This document shows, in pieces, positions 63,611 through 64,000 of a stretch of 64,000 nucleotides of DNA. Made by a program: the position numbers and the translations under genes. The stretch's first letter is position 1; every line of letters begins with the position of its first letter. The notes beneath the pieces were generated by a model, which saw only the letters and a list, made by a program, of their open reading frames with translations, was not told where the DNA came from and did no database searches. This DNA comes from Olavius algarvensis Delta 4 endosymbiont (GTDB lineage: Bacteria > Desulfobacterota > Desulfobacteria > Desulfobacterales > CAJINA01), in contig CAJINA010000157.1 in assembly GCA_905176665.1 (NCBI GenBank), positions 186,001 through 250,000 on the forward strand. The letters run 5' to 3'.

Positions 63611-64000
63611 ATGAAGAAGATTTTGATTGCCGAAGATAACAGGATTCTCTCATTGCGCCTGGTCCGGGAACTCGAGAAGCATGGGGATGTTCTGGATATC
63701 ATTGAAGTTCCCAATGGTCGGGTTGCCATGGAGATTTTGGAAAAACATCAGATCTCTCTGTTGGTTACGGACATCAATATGCCGGAAGTGGATGGCTTTA
63801 CCCTTCTGGCGCATGTAAACGAGCATTATCCGATAATCCCTTGTTTTGTCATGACCGTCATTGAGCTTCCCGAGGTTAAACCCCGGTTGCCGAAAGACCT
63901 GGTCCGCTTTTTCCCCAAACCCTTTGATTTCGAGGCCTTTACTGCAGCAGTGCTGGAAACGGTGAACCGGGAGATTCCCCGGGGGGTTGTCCATGGGATA
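63611..64000 (+). CDS. Response regulator, partial
   Basis: The gene runs off the right edge after 130 residues. The receiver has acidic pair Glu8-Asp9 (IAEDN), phospho-acceptor Asp54 (LVTDINMPEVDG), and switch Lys in FFPKPFD (about 103). An output domain, if any, lies beyond the window. GGGAG precedes the ATG. Confidence 0.9.
   Translation, partial: MKKILIAEDNRILSLRLVRELEKHGDVLDIIEVPNGRVAMEILEKHQISLLVTDINMPEVDGFTLLAHVNEHYPIIPCFVMTVIELPEVKPRLPKDLVRFFPKPFDFEAFTAAVLETVNREIPRGVVHGI

Overview
The window looks like a chromosome segment of a Gram-negative, anaerobic deltaproteobacterium (Desulfobacterota, probably Desulfobacterales). The basis is inference: Sfum_1244-type and Cj0069-type proteins side by side, a multi-PAS sigma-54 activator, many lipoproteins and periplasmic proteins, moderate GC genes separated by AT-rich promoters, and repetitive spacers of a kind common in that order. 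I saw no tRNA, rRNA, CRISPR, prophage or insertion sequence.

Layout. 1-3.3 kb: PLP synthesis (MocR-type regulator running off the left edge, pdxS, pdxT) and an Hsp20 chaperone. 3.7-9.1 kb: zinc alcohol dehydrogenase, a GDPD / MFS / GDPD cluster, and a SMUG1-type uracil-DNA glycosylase ending in a CCCTATG heptamer array. 9.3-16.7 kb: TerB-like protein overlapping a Na/Ca-exchanger-like protein, a lipoprotein, a secreted EEP hydrolase, the Sfum_1244/Cj0069 pair and a Na+/H+ antiporter. 16.7-22.6 kb: a BMP-type (nucleoside-like) ABC importer and a DDAH-type hydrolase. 22.8-30.4 kb: hibernation factor HPF, MFS transporter, MGMT, GGCT-like and VOC proteins, and p-aminobenzoate synthesis (pabA, pabB-pabC fusion) behind a terminator hairpin.

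30.8-33.6 kb: a sigma-54 activator with palindromic upstream sites, a sigma-54-like promoter and a 53-residue membrane protein too short for usual ORF calling. 33.8-43.7 kb: the least familiar part, a leftward operon with its own promoter: periplasmic von Willebrand A protein, small secreted protein (frameshifted at a C8 run), one-plus-three-TM permease, ABC ATPase, and a giant periplasmic protein with an Fn3-like domain and about eight 119-residue repeats (interrupted by an in-frame TAA). I read it as an envelope-spanning ABC machine of unknown job.

43.9-64 kb: MFS transporter, MCE-like lipoprotein, HD hydrolase, two PilZ proteins, DAG-kinase-like lipid kinase overlapping a hybrid histidine kinase (receiver cut by TAG), B12/radical SAM protein, GhrA-type reductase, a HlyD/ABC/ABC-2 efflux operon, TauE, an RluA synthase (cut by TGA), a secreted lysozyme-like protein, MurB, a FabH-like synthase and a response regulator running off the right edge.

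Two themes cross the window. Three copies of a ~144-bp foldback element share a conserved core while their arm sequences differ but stay self-complementary. Four otherwise good genes carry one disabling lesion each (TAA, TAG, TGA, C8 frameshift), which is either recent gene decay, phase variation or sequence error.
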